Source: Amycolatopsis pithecellobii (GTDB lineage: Bacteria > Actinomycetota > Actinomycetes > Mycobacteriales > Pseudonocardiaceae). Taken from it: a stretch of DNA of 64,000 nt. Position 1 is the first letter of the stretch, and every line of letters starts with the position of its first letter. Both the position numbers and the translations under genes were made by a program. The notes below the pieces were generated by a model. It worked only from the letters and a program-made list of their open reading frames with translations, was not told the origin of the DNA and did not search any database. The DNA is taken from positions 1-64,000 of the forward strand of contig NZ_WMBA01000007.1 in the NCBI RefSeq assembly GCF_009707865.1. Direction: 5' to 3'. Below, one piece after another: positions 10,435-18,194 of the stretch.

Positions 10435-11265
10435 TCACGCCAGCTGCCTGCGCAGTGCCGCGAGCCTGCCGGCCGCGCTGCCGTCGATGACCTCGTCGCC
10501 GACCCGGACGACGAGTCCGCCGCCGAGCCGGGGGTCCACCTCGACATGCAGGGCGATCGGCCGCCCGTATATCCCGTGCAGTTTGTCGGCCAGCTGCTCT
10601 TCCTGCTGTGCGGAAAGGGCGCTCGCGCTGGTGACGTAGGCGACCGAGCGCAGACGCCGTTCCGCGGCCAGCTTGACCAGCCGGTCGAGGCCGAACCCGA
10701 CACCCCGGCCCGTCTGACGGACGACCACCTGCTCGACCAGCGCCAGGCTCACCGCACCGACCTTGCCCCCGAACAGGTCCCGCACGAGCTTGCGCTTGGC
10801 CTCGGCGGGCGCGGTCTGGTCGGACAGGGCCTGCTCGAGTTCGGACTCACCGACCACAATACGGGCGATCCGGAACAACTCGTCTTCGACGGTGTCCAGG
10901 GTCCCGGCCTTTTCCGCGCTGGTCAACAGTGCCGTGCGGCCGAGCGACTCCAGTCCGTCGAGCAGCTCACGCGGACTGGACCAGCGCTGGCCCGCGACGG
11001 TGTCGAGCACACGCAGTGCCGGCGCGGACACCTTGCCGCCCAGCAGCGACGAGACGAGGCCCTTGCGGGACTGCGGGTCGGACGATCCGTCACCGACGGC
11101 CCGGCGCAGCCCGATCTCCCTGGTCAGCAGCTCGACCACGGAGAACAGCTCCGCACCGACGGCGTCCGGTTTCGCACCGGCCTGGCCCAGCACCTCGTCG
11201 AGCGTCCGTTCGGACTCGGCGAGTGCTTCGCGGCTGGCGGCGTGCAGTGTTGTCGGGCTAGTCAT
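10435..11265 (-). CDS. atpH: F1Fo ATP synthase subunit delta
   Basis: A 276-residue peripheral-stalk subunit linking F1 to the b stalk. It is about 100 residues longer than E. coli delta (177) but is not fused to a b-like domain as in mycobacteria, where the b-delta fusion exceeds 440 residues. The C-terminal signature [21 protein letters not shown] is canonical. The N-terminal half is helical and charged. Six bases separate its start from the atpF stop. Confidence 0.95.
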   Translation of the reverse strand: MTSPTTLHAASREALAESERTLDEVLGQAGAKPDAVGAELFSVVELLTREIGLRRAVGDGSSDPQSRKGLVSSLLGGKVSAPALRVLDTVAGQRWSSPRELLDGLESLGRTALLTSAEKAGTLDTVEDELFRIARIVVGESELEQALSDQTAPAEAKRKLVRDLFGGKVGAVSLALVEQVVVRQTGRGVGFGLDRLVKLAAERRLRSVAYVTSASALSAQQEEQLADKLHGIYGRPIALHVEVDPRLGGGLVVRVGDEVIDGSAAGRLAALRRQLA

Positions 11266-11271
11266 GGGCCC

Positions 11272-11820
11272 TTACTTCCCCGCGCCGTTGCCGGTGCCGA
11301 GCTCGGCGAGGAAGCGGTCGACCGTGCCACGGCGCCGGGCCTCGTCCTCAAGGGACTCGCCGACGATCCGGCTGGCCAGCTCGACGGAGTTCCGGCCCAG
11401 TTCGGCCCGCAGCTCGGCGACGATCTGCGCCTTCTGTGCCTGCAGCGCGGCGTGGCCCTGCGCGATGATGCGCGCGGCCTCGTCCTGTGCCTCGGCACGC
11501 AGCTCTTCCTTGATGCGCTCGGCTTCGAGCCGCGCGTCGTCGCGGATCTTCGCCGCTTCGGTGTAGGCGTCGGCGAGCTGGGCCTTGTACTTGGCCTGCG
11601 CCTCTTCTGCTTCCGCCTGCGCCTTCTCGGCCTTCTCGATACCGCCTTCGATCTTGGCGGTGCGCTCCTCGTACAGCTTCTCGAACCGCGGTACTGCGAA
11701 CTTCCACAGCAGGAACAGCAGGAGAAGGAACGCGATCAGCCCGACGATGATTTCCGGGATGTTCGGAAGGACCGGGCTCGGCGCATCCTCCGCCGCAAGC
11801 ACGATCTGGGTCTTCAGCAC
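11272..11820 (-). CDS. atpF: F1Fo ATP synthase subunit b
   Basis: A 182-residue peripheral-stalk subunit. GTG start at 11820 with AAGGAG seven bases upstream. One N-terminal membrane helix (IPEIIVGLIAFLLLLFLLWKF) is followed by a long Ala/Glu/Arg-rich coiled coil (ERTAKIEGGIEKAEKAQAEA and onwards). Only one b gene is seen in the operon. Confidence 0.97.
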   Translation of the reverse strand: MLKTQIVLAAEDAPSPVLPNIPEIIVGLIAFLLLLFLLWKFAVPRFEKLYEERTAKIEGGIEKAEKAQAEAEEAQAKYKAQLADAYTEAAKIRDDARLEAERIKEELRAEAQDEAARIIAQGHAALQAQKAQIVAELRAELGRNSVELASRIVGESLEDEARRRGTVDRFLAELGTGNGAGK

Positions 11821-11846
11821 AACGACTCCTTCAGCGAGCGGTCAAC

Positions 11847-12104
11847 TCAGGCGGCGGAGGCGATGAAGTAGACGACCAGACCGATCAGCGCCAGCACCTC
11901 GGTAAGCACGAAGGTGGTCCACGCGATACCCATCAGCTTGCCCTGCGCCTCCGGCTGACGGGCGGTGCCGTTGATGACGGCGGCCCAGATCAGGCCGATG
12001 CCGATACCAGGGCCGATGGCACCGAGGCCGTAACCGATCGCAGCGAGACCGGGGTTGAGGTTCACGGCGGCCTCGGCGGCCTGGGCGACGACGATGTTGC
12101 TCAC
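11847..12104 (-). CDS. atpE: F1Fo ATP synthase subunit c
   Basis: An 85-residue proteolipid of the rotor ring. GTG start at 12104 is preceded by AAAGGGAAG; upstream in-frame residues are not c-like. Two membrane helices flank the polar loop with ARQPE (about 48-52). The essential proton-carrying carboxylate is Glu69 in [16 protein letters not shown]. The glycine-rich first helix ([15 protein letters not shown]) is canonical. Confidence 0.97.
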   Translation of the reverse strand: MSNIVVAQAAEAAVNLNPGLAAIGYGLGAIGPGIGIGLIWAAVINGTARQPEAQGKLMGIAWTTFVLTEVLALIGLVVYFIASAA

Positions 12105-12171
12105 TTGGTACTTCCCTTTCAGTCGGTCCGCGGTAGGTGCGGATCGGGCCTTGTGGTTTTCGTTTGGCCTG

Positions 12172-12954
12172 TCAGTGGTCTTCGGAGAGCGCGGCGCCGA
12201 TGTAGTTCGCGGACAGCACCGCGAACACATATGCCTGGATCACCTGGATCAGCGCTTCGACGAAGGTCATCAGGATCGCGAACGCGAACGAGATGATCGA
12301 AACCGGCTTCGCGATCGGACCACTCGCCTCGACCAGCAGAAACTCGCCCGCCACGGTGAACACCAGCAGGATGAGGTGGCCGGCGAACATCGCCGCGAAC
12401 ACACGGATGGCGAGAGTGATCGGGTTGAGCACGAACTTCTGCAGGAACTCGATCGGCGTCAGCAGCAGGTAGATCGCCGCGGGCGCGCCCGGCGGGACCG
12501 TCTGATGTTTGAGGTAGCCGACGAAGCCATGCTTGCGGAAGCCGACGTAGTGGTAGACCGGGTAGACCACCAGCAGGGACAGCGCAAGCGGGAAGCCGAT
12601 GTGAGCCAGCGTGGGGAACTGGAAGATCGGGATGAGCCCGAACAGGTTGTTCACCAGCACGAAGCTGAACAACGAGAGAACCAGCGGGACGAACGGCTTG
12701 AAGTCCTTCGAGCCGATCTGCTCGCGGGCGATGCCGTTGCGCGCGAAGTCGTAGACATACTCGGCGACGAACTGCCCCTTGCCCGGCACGATTTTCAGCT
12801 TGCGCGAGCTGATCAGGAAGTACGCGGCGATGATGATCATCGCCAGCACGACGAGGATCATCGGCTTCGTGATGCCGGCGAAGATCGGCGGCAGGTTGAA
12901 GTCTCCAGCACCCGGGGGTGTGAAACCACCCGCGGTCAGTACAGGCGCGCCCAA
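12172..12954 (-). CDS. atpB: F1Fo ATP synthase subunit a
   Basis: A 260-residue membrane subunit with five to six helices forming the proton half-channels. The essential arginine lies in [17 protein letters not shown], and [17 protein letters not shown] is the conserved last helix. The best start is a TTG at 12954, supported by GGAAGGAG five bases before it; the next methionine lies inside the conserved region. The operon begins here or at the atpI-like gene. Confidence 0.95.
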   Translation of the reverse strand: MGAPVLTAGGFTPPGAGDFNLPPIFAGITKPMILVVLAMIIIAAYFLISSRKLKIVPGKGQFVAEYVYDFARNGIAREQIGSKDFKPFVPLVLSLFSFVLVNNLFGLIPIFQFPTLAHIGFPLALSLLVVYPVYHYVGFRKHGFVGYLKHQTVPPGAPAAIYLLLTPIEFLQKFVLNPITLAIRVFAAMFAGHLILLVFTVAGEFLLVEASGPIAKPVSIISFAFAILMTFVEALIQVIQAYVFAVLSANYIGAALSEDH

Positions 12955-13263
12955 CTGGGCTCCTTCCGGTTCTCCCGGCCGGCGTTCACTCCGCCGGGGG
13001 AATCGTCACGATCTGGACTTAACGTACCCGATACGTTTCGGATAGTTGGAAGCGGCTCCCGTCAGTGAACCGGGGGTTAACGATCGGCTACCGGAGAGTT
13101 CGGCGCTGCGTTTCCGAAGACGGGTCAGCCTGCGACCACACCCGAGGCTCCGTCACGATCGCCACAGTGCTGGTCGGGTTCCGCCTTCGGGAGCGCGGCC
13201 GGTACCCGCCTCCACAGTCGGGACGATACCAGCCGTAATCGGGCTGCCGTACGGGCGTACTCC
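12955..13263 (-). promoter_or_regulatory. 309-base non-coding region upstream of atpB
   Basis: No coding frame is credible here. It separates the atpI-like gene from atpB and is far longer than other gaps in the operon, so it probably holds the main atp promoter. An AT-richer patch on the minus strand around 13020-13050 (AACGTATCGGGTACGTTAAG) is the likeliest core-promoter area, but I cannot define -35 and -10 boxes with certainty. Confidence 0.4.
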
Positions 13264-13704
13264 TTACGACTCGCTCGCGGGAATGATCGTGGGAATTTTC
13301 GTCCGGCGAAACGCGGCGAACTCGGCGGCCGCCCAGACCAGAATGACGGCCAGCATCGTGAACGCGAGCGCTTTCGAATGCAGGAACGATACGTGCCGCA
13401 GCAACATCATCACGCCGAGTAGCACCAAGATCTTGAGGATGTAGCCGCCGAGCGAAACGGCCAGCACCGCCATCGGGTCCATCGCCGCGGTCTTGCGCAT
13501 CATCCACAACGTGACCAGCGACGACCCGAACGCGATGACACCACCGACGATCGCACCGAACAGGCCGGGCAGCCCGACCAGGAACACCGACACCACCGCG
13601 CCGATGACAACGGTGGCCACCGCGGGCCACAAAGCACCGCGGTACATCGCGTCCGCGAGTTTCAGCACGGACTGCGCGTGCGGGTTTTCGGTCTTCTCGG
13701 TCAT
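13264..13704 (-). CDS. AtpI-like ATP synthase-associated membrane protein
   Basis: A 146-residue protein with four predicted membrane helices (for example VATVVIGAVVSVFLVGLPGL and GGYILKILVLLGVMMLL), in the position of Rv1303 between wecA and atpB. ATP synthase protein I homologues help c-ring assembly or ion supply. It overlaps the wecA stop by 4 bases (ATGA), so it is translated from the wecA message. Confidence 0.85.
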   Translation of the reverse strand: MTEKTENPHAQSVLKLADAMYRGALWPAVATVVIGAVVSVFLVGLPGLFGAIVGGVIAFGSSLVTLWMMRKTAAMDPMAVLAVSLGGYILKILVLLGVMMLLRHVSFLHSKALAFTMLAVILVWAAAEFAAFRRTKIPTIIPASES

Positions 13705-14864
13705 GACACTCCCTGCTGGTTCCTCGACCTCAGTCTAGGGATGACCGAAACGATCGCCGCGAGCACCAGTCCCGCGACAAAGATCCACAGCACCGCGGCC
13801 GTATTGAACAGGGTCAACGAAACGGCCCCGAATCCGAGCAGACCGGCCCACAGATAAATGAGCAACACGGCCCGGCGTTGCGAGTGGCCGATTTCCAGCA
13901 GGCGGTGATGCAGGTGCATCTTGTCGGCCGCGAACGGGCTTTCCCCGCGCCGGGTCCGCCGGACGATGGCCATCAGCAAATCCAGCACCGGAAGGAAAAG
14001 CACCGCGACCACGACCAGCAGCGGCGACAGCAGCGCGAGCGCGTCCGAGCCGCCGAACCGGGTGTAGTTGATCTTGCCGGATGCGGACGTGGTGGCACCG
14101 GCGAGCATCAGGCCGATCATCATCGACCCGGAGTCGCCCATGAAGATCTTCGCGGGCTGGAAGTTGTAGGGCAGGAAGCCAAGGCACGCGCCGGCGAGGG
14201 TGGCGGCGATCAGCGCCGGCGGGTAGGTGCCGACGTCACCGCCGGCCGAGTTGAGCAGGCCCAGCGAGAACGCGCAGGTGGCGGTCGCGGCGATGAACCC
14301 GAGGCCGGCGGCGAGCCCGTCGAGCCCGTCGACGAAGTTCATCGCGTTCACCAGCACCACGACCAGCAGCACCATGAGCAGGCTGCCCTGGTTGGAGTCG
14401 AGCGTGACGACCTGGCCCAGCGCGGCGCCGTTGCCGCCCCACGGCACCCAGAACACGTTCCATTGCACGCCGAAGATGACCAGGATGCCGGCGCAGAGCA
14501 CCTGCCCGGCGAGCTTTGTCCAGGCGTCGATTTCGAACCGGTCGTCGACGGCACCGATCAGCACGATGACGGCACCGCCGATGAGCACGCCGATCGGGTC
14601 GAGCGAGTATTCGAACGCGCGGCGCAACACCGGCAGCTGGTGGGCCATGGCCATGCCCCCGGCGACGCCGAGGAACATCGCGAGCCCGCCCATCCGCGGG
14701 ATCGGGATGACGTGCACGTCGCGCGCACGGGGGTTGGCGATGGCGCCGACGCGGATCGCGAACCGGCGGACGAGGCCGGTGAGCAGGAAGGTCAGGGTCG
14801 CCGAGATGAGCCCGACGAGGATGTACTCCCGGATGGGCAGCCCGGCTGTGGCGATCGGAGTCAT
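13701..14864 (-). CDS. wecA: Undecaprenyl-phosphate N-acetylhexosamine-1-phosphate transferase (WecA/Rfe type)
   Basis: A 387-residue polytopic membrane enzyme of the MraY/WecA family, with about eleven helices. Conserved acidic motifs are visible: HVIPIPRMGG, GAVDDRFEIDAW, NAMNFVDGLDGLAAG, FMGDSGSM and the cytoplasmic HLHHRL. It transfers GlcNAc-1-P to decaprenyl/undecaprenyl phosphate. In mycobacteria this homologue starts the arabinogalactan linkage unit. Start overlaps the sua5 stop as TGATG. Confidence 0.93.
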   Translation of the reverse strand: MTPIATAGLPIREYILVGLISATLTFLLTGLVRRFAIRVGAIANPRARDVHVIPIPRMGGLAMFLGVAGGMAMAHQLPVLRRAFEYSLDPIGVLIGGAVIVLIGAVDDRFEIDAWTKLAGQVLCAGILVIFGVQWNVFWVPWGGNGAALGQVVTLDSNQGSLLMVLLVVVLVNAMNFVDGLDGLAAGLGFIAATATCAFSLGLLNSAGGDVGTYPPALIAATLAGACLGFLPYNFQPAKIFMGDSGSMMIGLMLAGATTSASGKINYTRFGGSDALALLSPLLVVVAVLFLPVLDLLMAIVRRTRRGESPFAADKMHLHHRLLEIGHSQRRAVLLIYLWAGLLGFGAVSLTLFNTAAVLWIFVAGLVLAAIVSVIPRLRSRNQQGVS

Positions 14865-15514
14865 CAGGACGGGACGGTCACCGGAAAACCGAGCACTTCG
14901 GACACCGCATCGGCGCTCACCGCACCCGCGCGCAGCAGCACGGGCTCGTCACCGGTGAGATCGACGATGCTGGAGGGCACCGGATCACCACTGGGACCGC
15001 CGTCGAGGTACACCGCGACGGACTCGCCGAGCTGATCCTGCGCCTCCTGCGCGTTGGCCGCGGGCGGCTGCCCGGACACGTTGGCGCTCGAGACCGCCAT
15101 CGGGCCGACCTCGCGCAGCAGTTCCAGCGCCACCGGGTGCAGCGGCATCCGCAGCATCACCGTGCCCTGCGTGCTGCCGAGGTCCCACTGCAGGCTCGGC
15201 GCGTGCGGCAGCACCAGCGACAAGTCGCCGGGCCAGAACGCTTCGATCAAAGTTCTTGCCTGAGGCGGCATCCCGAGCACCAGACCGTCCACTGTGGACC
15301 AAGACCCGACCAGCACACCGACCGGCATGTCCGGCCCGCGATGCTTCGCCCGCAGCAGCGAACGCACCGCGCCGGCGTCGAACGCGTCCGCGCCGATGCC
15401 GTACACCGTGTCCGTCGGCAGGACGACGAGACGGCTCGAACGCACCGCACCCGCGGCCGCCGCCAACCCTTCCGCCCGTGACTCCGGCAGGCTGCAGTCG
15501 TACACCGCACTCAT
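14864..15514 (-). CDS. L-threonylcarbamoyladenylate synthase (Sua5/YrdC family)
   Basis: A 216-residue enzyme making threonylcarbamoyl-AMP for the t6A37 modification of ANN-reading tRNAs. Start at ATG 15514 (MSAVYDCSLPESR). The YrdC signature LVVLPTDTVYGIGADAF, the KHRGPDMPVGVLVG loop and AVSSANVSGQPPA are diagnostic. The C-terminal Sua5 domain is absent, so this is the short YrdC type. It follows prmC at a distance of 52 bases and is coupled to wecA. Confidence 0.95.
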   Translation of the reverse strand: MSAVYDCSLPESRAEGLAAAAGAVRSSRLVVLPTDTVYGIGADAFDAGAVRSLLRAKHRGPDMPVGVLVGSWSTVDGLVLGMPPQARTLIEAFWPGDLSLVLPHAPSLQWDLGSTQGTVMLRMPLHPVALELLREVGPMAVSSANVSGQPPAANAQEAQDQLGESVAVYLDGGPSGDPVPSSIVDLTGDEPVLLRAGAVSADAVSEVLGFPVTVPS

Positions 15515-15566
15515 GGACCAGAGACTATTCCGTGGCGCGAAGCGTCTCCGTGTGAGGGTGGGGGCG

Positions 15567-16430
15567 TCAGGCTCGGCGCGCGGTGACGAACCGGGGGCGG
15601 CCGGCCAGATCCTTGTGGTCCTGGACGTCGGTGAGGACTTTCCGCGACGCGACGACGGCGGGCGCCGCCGCACCGTGGGAGTCGTCGTGTTCGATGGCCA
15701 TCCCGCCGCCGGGTTTGAGCAGCCGCGCCGCGGTCGCGACCGCCTGGCGGATCACGGCGAGCCCGGCCTCGGCGGCGAACACGGCCTGCGCCGGGTCGTA
15801 GTCGAGCACCTCGGGTGGCAGCTCACCGCCCGGCGGCACGTACGGCGGGTTGCACAGCACGAGATCAACGAGCCCGTCGAGCTCGGCGAAAATCGTGCTG
15901 TCCCCGACGTCGCCCGAGTACAGCCGGATCGGCGTGTCACCGTCGGCGGCGCGGGCATCGGCGTTGTGCCGGGCCCAGGCGAGCGCGTTCGGATCGATGT
16001 CGACCGCGTAGACGACGGCATCCGGCCTCGCGTGCGCGACGGCCAGCGCCAGCGCGCCGGAGCCGGTGCACAGATCGACGACCACCGGGTACTCGCGGTT
16101 CTTGAGCAGCTGGAGGCCCCATTCGAGGAGCAGTTCGGTCTCCGGGCGCGGGATGAACACACCAGGCCCGACGCTCACCGTGATGTCGCCGAGCGCCGCC
16201 CACCCGGTCAGGTGCTGCAGCGGCATCCGTTTGGCGCGCTGCGCGACAAGCTGGCCGATCGCGTCGATCACCGGCGGATCCACCAGCGGAATCAACGGCA
16301 GCCGCCCGCGCTCCACTCCCAGCACGTGCGCGGCCAGCAGTTCGGCGTCAGTCCGCGGGGACGCGACGCCGGCCTGCTCCAGGATCCTGGTCGCTTCGAG
16401 AATCGCCAGGCGCAAGGGTTGCCGCTTCAC
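15567..16430 (-). CDS. prmC: Peptide chain release factor N5-glutamine methyltransferase
   Basis: A 287-residue SAM-dependent enzyme that methylates the Gln of the GGQ motif in release factors. GTG start at 16430. The N-terminal helical domain is followed by motif I VVDLCTGSGALALAVA and the catalytic NPPYVPPG. It lies directly downstream of its substrate gene prfA, the normal arrangement, but with a 248-base gap filled by repeats. Confidence 0.96.
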   Translation of the reverse strand: MKRQPLRLAILEATRILEQAGVASPRTDAELLAAHVLGVERGRLPLIPLVDPPVIDAIGQLVAQRAKRMPLQHLTGWAALGDITVSVGPGVFIPRPETELLLEWGLQLLKNREYPVVVDLCTGSGALALAVAHARPDAVVYAVDIDPNALAWARHNADARAADGDTPIRLYSGDVGDSTIFAELDGLVDLVLCNPPYVPPGGELPPEVLDYDPAQAVFAAEAGLAVIRQAVATAARLLKPGGGMAIEHDDSHGAAAPAVVASRKVLTDVQDHKDLAGRPRFVTARRA

Positions 16431-16512
16431 GGCTCTAACTCTGGCACAGCCGGTCGGGGAACTCGTGCACCCCGGTCAGCCGAGTTGGTCCACATCGAAC
16501 GGAAGTTCCCGC

Positions 16513-16578
16513 CGCGCGAGTTGACCGTTCCCGCCGCGCGAGTTGAACGTTCCCGACGCGCGAGTTGAGCGTTCCGCG
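16513..16578. repeat. Three direct copies of a 22-bp unit (left arm of an inverted array)
   Basis: Units begin at 16513, 16535 and 16557, an exact 22-base period. The common core is CGCGCGAGTTGA followed by one variable base and CGTTCC. They lie in the prfA-prmC gap. The right arm at 16588-16670 carries the same core in the opposite orientation, so the transcript could fold into a long imperfect hairpin. Confidence 0.9.
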
Positions 16579-16587
16579 CGACCGTTA

Positions 16588-16670
16588 CGCGCAACTCGCA
16601 CCCACAGAACGCGCAACTCGCGCGCACAGAACGCGCAACTCGCGCGCACGGAACGTGCAACTCGCGGGTT
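16588..16670. repeat. Four inverted copies of the same 22-bp unit (right arm)
   Basis: The core CAACTCGCG recurs with the CAACT element at 16592, 16614, 16636 and 16658, again exactly 22 bases apart, and with GAACG between copies. It is the reverse complement of the left-arm core. The arm ends nine bases before the prfA stop codon. Confidence 0.9.
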
Positions 16671-16678
16671 GGCGTTGA

Positions 16679-17749
16679 TTACGAACCCGCTGCGGCGAGG
16701 CGTTCCTCGCGGTCCGCTGTCGCCAGCGCGTCGAGGACCCCGTCGAGGTCGCCGTCGAGGACCTGGTCCAAGTTGTACGCCTTGTAGTTCACGCGGTGGT
16801 CGGAGATCCGGTTCTCCGGGAAGTTGTAGGTGCGCACCCGCTCGGACCGGTCCACCGTACGGACCTGCGAACGCCGCGCATCGGCCGCCTTGCTGGCGGC
16901 CTCCTCCTCGGCCATCGCCTGCAGGCGGGCCTGTAGCACCTGGATCGCCCGCGCCCGGTTCTGGATCTGCGACTTCTCGTTCTGGCACGACACGACTATC
17001 CCGGTCGGCAGGTGGGTCACGCGCACCGCCGAGTCCGTCGTGTTCACGCTCTGCCCACCCGGCCCCGACGACCGGAACACGTCGATACGCAGGTCGTTCG
17101 GGTCGATCTCCACCTCGACCTCTTCGGGCTCGGGATAGATGAGCACCCCGGCCGCGGACGTGTGGATGCGGCCCTGCGACTCGGTCGCCGGCACCCGCTG
17201 CACCCGGTGCACACCGCCTTCGAACTTGAACCGCGACCAGACACCTTCGGCGTCAGTCCCTTTGCTCTTCACCGAGACCGTGACGTCCTTGTAGCCCCCG
17301 AGGTCCGAGTCGACCGAGTCGAGCACCTCGGCCTTCCAGCCGTGCCGTTCCGCGTAGCGCAGGTACATCCGTAGCAGGTCACCCGCGAACAACGCGGATT
17401 CCTCGCCGCCCTCCCCCGACTTGATCTCCATCACGACATCCGAGCCGTCATACGGGTCGCGCGGCAGCAGCAGCTCGGTGAGCCGGGATTCGAGCGCCGG
17501 GATACGCGCGGCGATCTCCTCGGCTTCGGCCGCGAAAGCCGCGTCCTCGTGCGCGAGTTCCTGTGCGGCGGCGAGGTCTTCACGGGCCGCGTCCAGCTCG
17601 CTGATCGTCTTGATCACCGGGCTCAGCTCGGCGTAGCGCCGGCCGAGCTTGCGCGCGCGAGTCTGGTCGGCGTGCACGGCCGGGTCCGCGAGTTGCTTCT
17701 CCAGTTCGGCGTACTCGTCGCGCAACCCGTGCAGGGAAGACGAATCCAC
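16679..17749 (-). CDS. prfA: Peptide chain release factor 1
   Basis: A 356-residue class I release factor for UAA and UAG. GTG start at 17749 ([20 protein letters not shown]) chosen because the family N-terminal helix starts here. GGQ is in [17 protein letters not shown]. The codon-recognition domain and the C-terminal [15 protein letters not shown] are present. Confidence 0.96.
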   Translation of the reverse strand: MDSSSLHGLRDEYAELEKQLADPAVHADQTRARKLGRRYAELSPVIKTISELDAAREDLAAAQELAHEDAAFAAEAEEIAARIPALESRLTELLLPRDPYDGSDVVMEIKSGEGGEESALFAGDLLRMYLRYAERHGWKAEVLDSVDSDLGGYKDVTVSVKSKGTDAEGVWSRFKFEGGVHRVQRVPATESQGRIHTSAAGVLIYPEPEEVEVEIDPNDLRIDVFRSSGPGGQSVNTTDSAVRVTHLPTGIVVSCQNEKSQIQNRARAIQVLQARLQAMAEEEAASKAADARRSQVRTVDRSERVRTYNFPENRISDHRVNYKAYNLDQVLDGDLDGVLDALATADREERLAAAGS

Positions 17750-17791
17750 TTCACGACCTCTGTTTCCGCACAACAACCCTGAAGATACGAG

Positions 17792-17825
17792 CGGCGCCCG
17801 CCCCGGGGTCCGGGTGCGGGCGCCG
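17792..17825 (-). terminator. GC-rich hairpin after rpmE
   Basis: Arms CGGCGCCCGC (17792-17801) and GCGGGCGCCG (17816-17825) pair perfectly around a 14-base loop, immediately downstream of the rpmE stop on the minus strand. There is no T-run, as is common for actinobacterial terminators. Confidence 0.65.
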
Positions 17826-17834
17826 TGAATCAAG

Positions 17835-18062
17835 CTACTTGGCGTCGGTCTTCTTCTGACGCTTGCCGTACCGCGCCTCGAAGCGCGCGACCCGGCCACC
17901 GGTGTCCAGAATCTTCTGCTTGCCGGTGTAGAACGGGTGGCAGTTGGAGCAGATCTCGACCGTGATCTGGCCGGAGGTCTTGGTGCTCCGCGTCTGGAAG
18001 GTGTTACCGCAACCGCACGTCACCGTGGTCGGGACGTACTCGGGGTGAATACCGCTCTTCAT
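17835..18062 (-). CDS. rpmE: 50S ribosomal protein L31 (zinc-binding form)
   Basis: A 75-residue ribosomal protein. The four cysteines of the zinc-containing type are present as CGCGNTF and [13 protein letters not shown]. This is the primary zinc-replete form, as opposed to the Cys-lacking paralogue induced in zinc starvation. Located between rho and prfA as in mycobacteria. Confidence 0.97.
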   Translation of the reverse strand: MKSGIHPEYVPTTVTCGCGNTFQTRSTKTSGQITVEICSNCHPFYTGKQKILDTGGRVARFEARYGKRQKKTDAK

Positions 18063-18150
18063 GGGGTCCTCTCATCGTGGCCGCCGGGTCCCCGCGCACG
18101 AGGTGAACCGGAGCCGGACTGCAGCGGATTGATTCTGCCAGACCAGCCAA

Positions 18151-18189
18151 CGCGTCCCACCCCCGGGCTATTCCAGGAGGTGGGACGCG
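18151..18189 (-). terminator. Rho gene terminator hairpin
   Basis: A perfect 11-bp stem, CGCGTCCCACC (18151-18161) with GGTGGGACGCG (18179-18189), and a 17-base loop. It lies 5 bases after the rho stop codon on the minus strand and before rpmE. Confidence 0.75.
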
Positions 18190-18194
18190 CTGCG

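Noticed and set aside
16513-16670. CRISPR array
   Set aside because: The 22-bp units follow each other directly with no unique spacers, and the right half is inverted relative to the left half.
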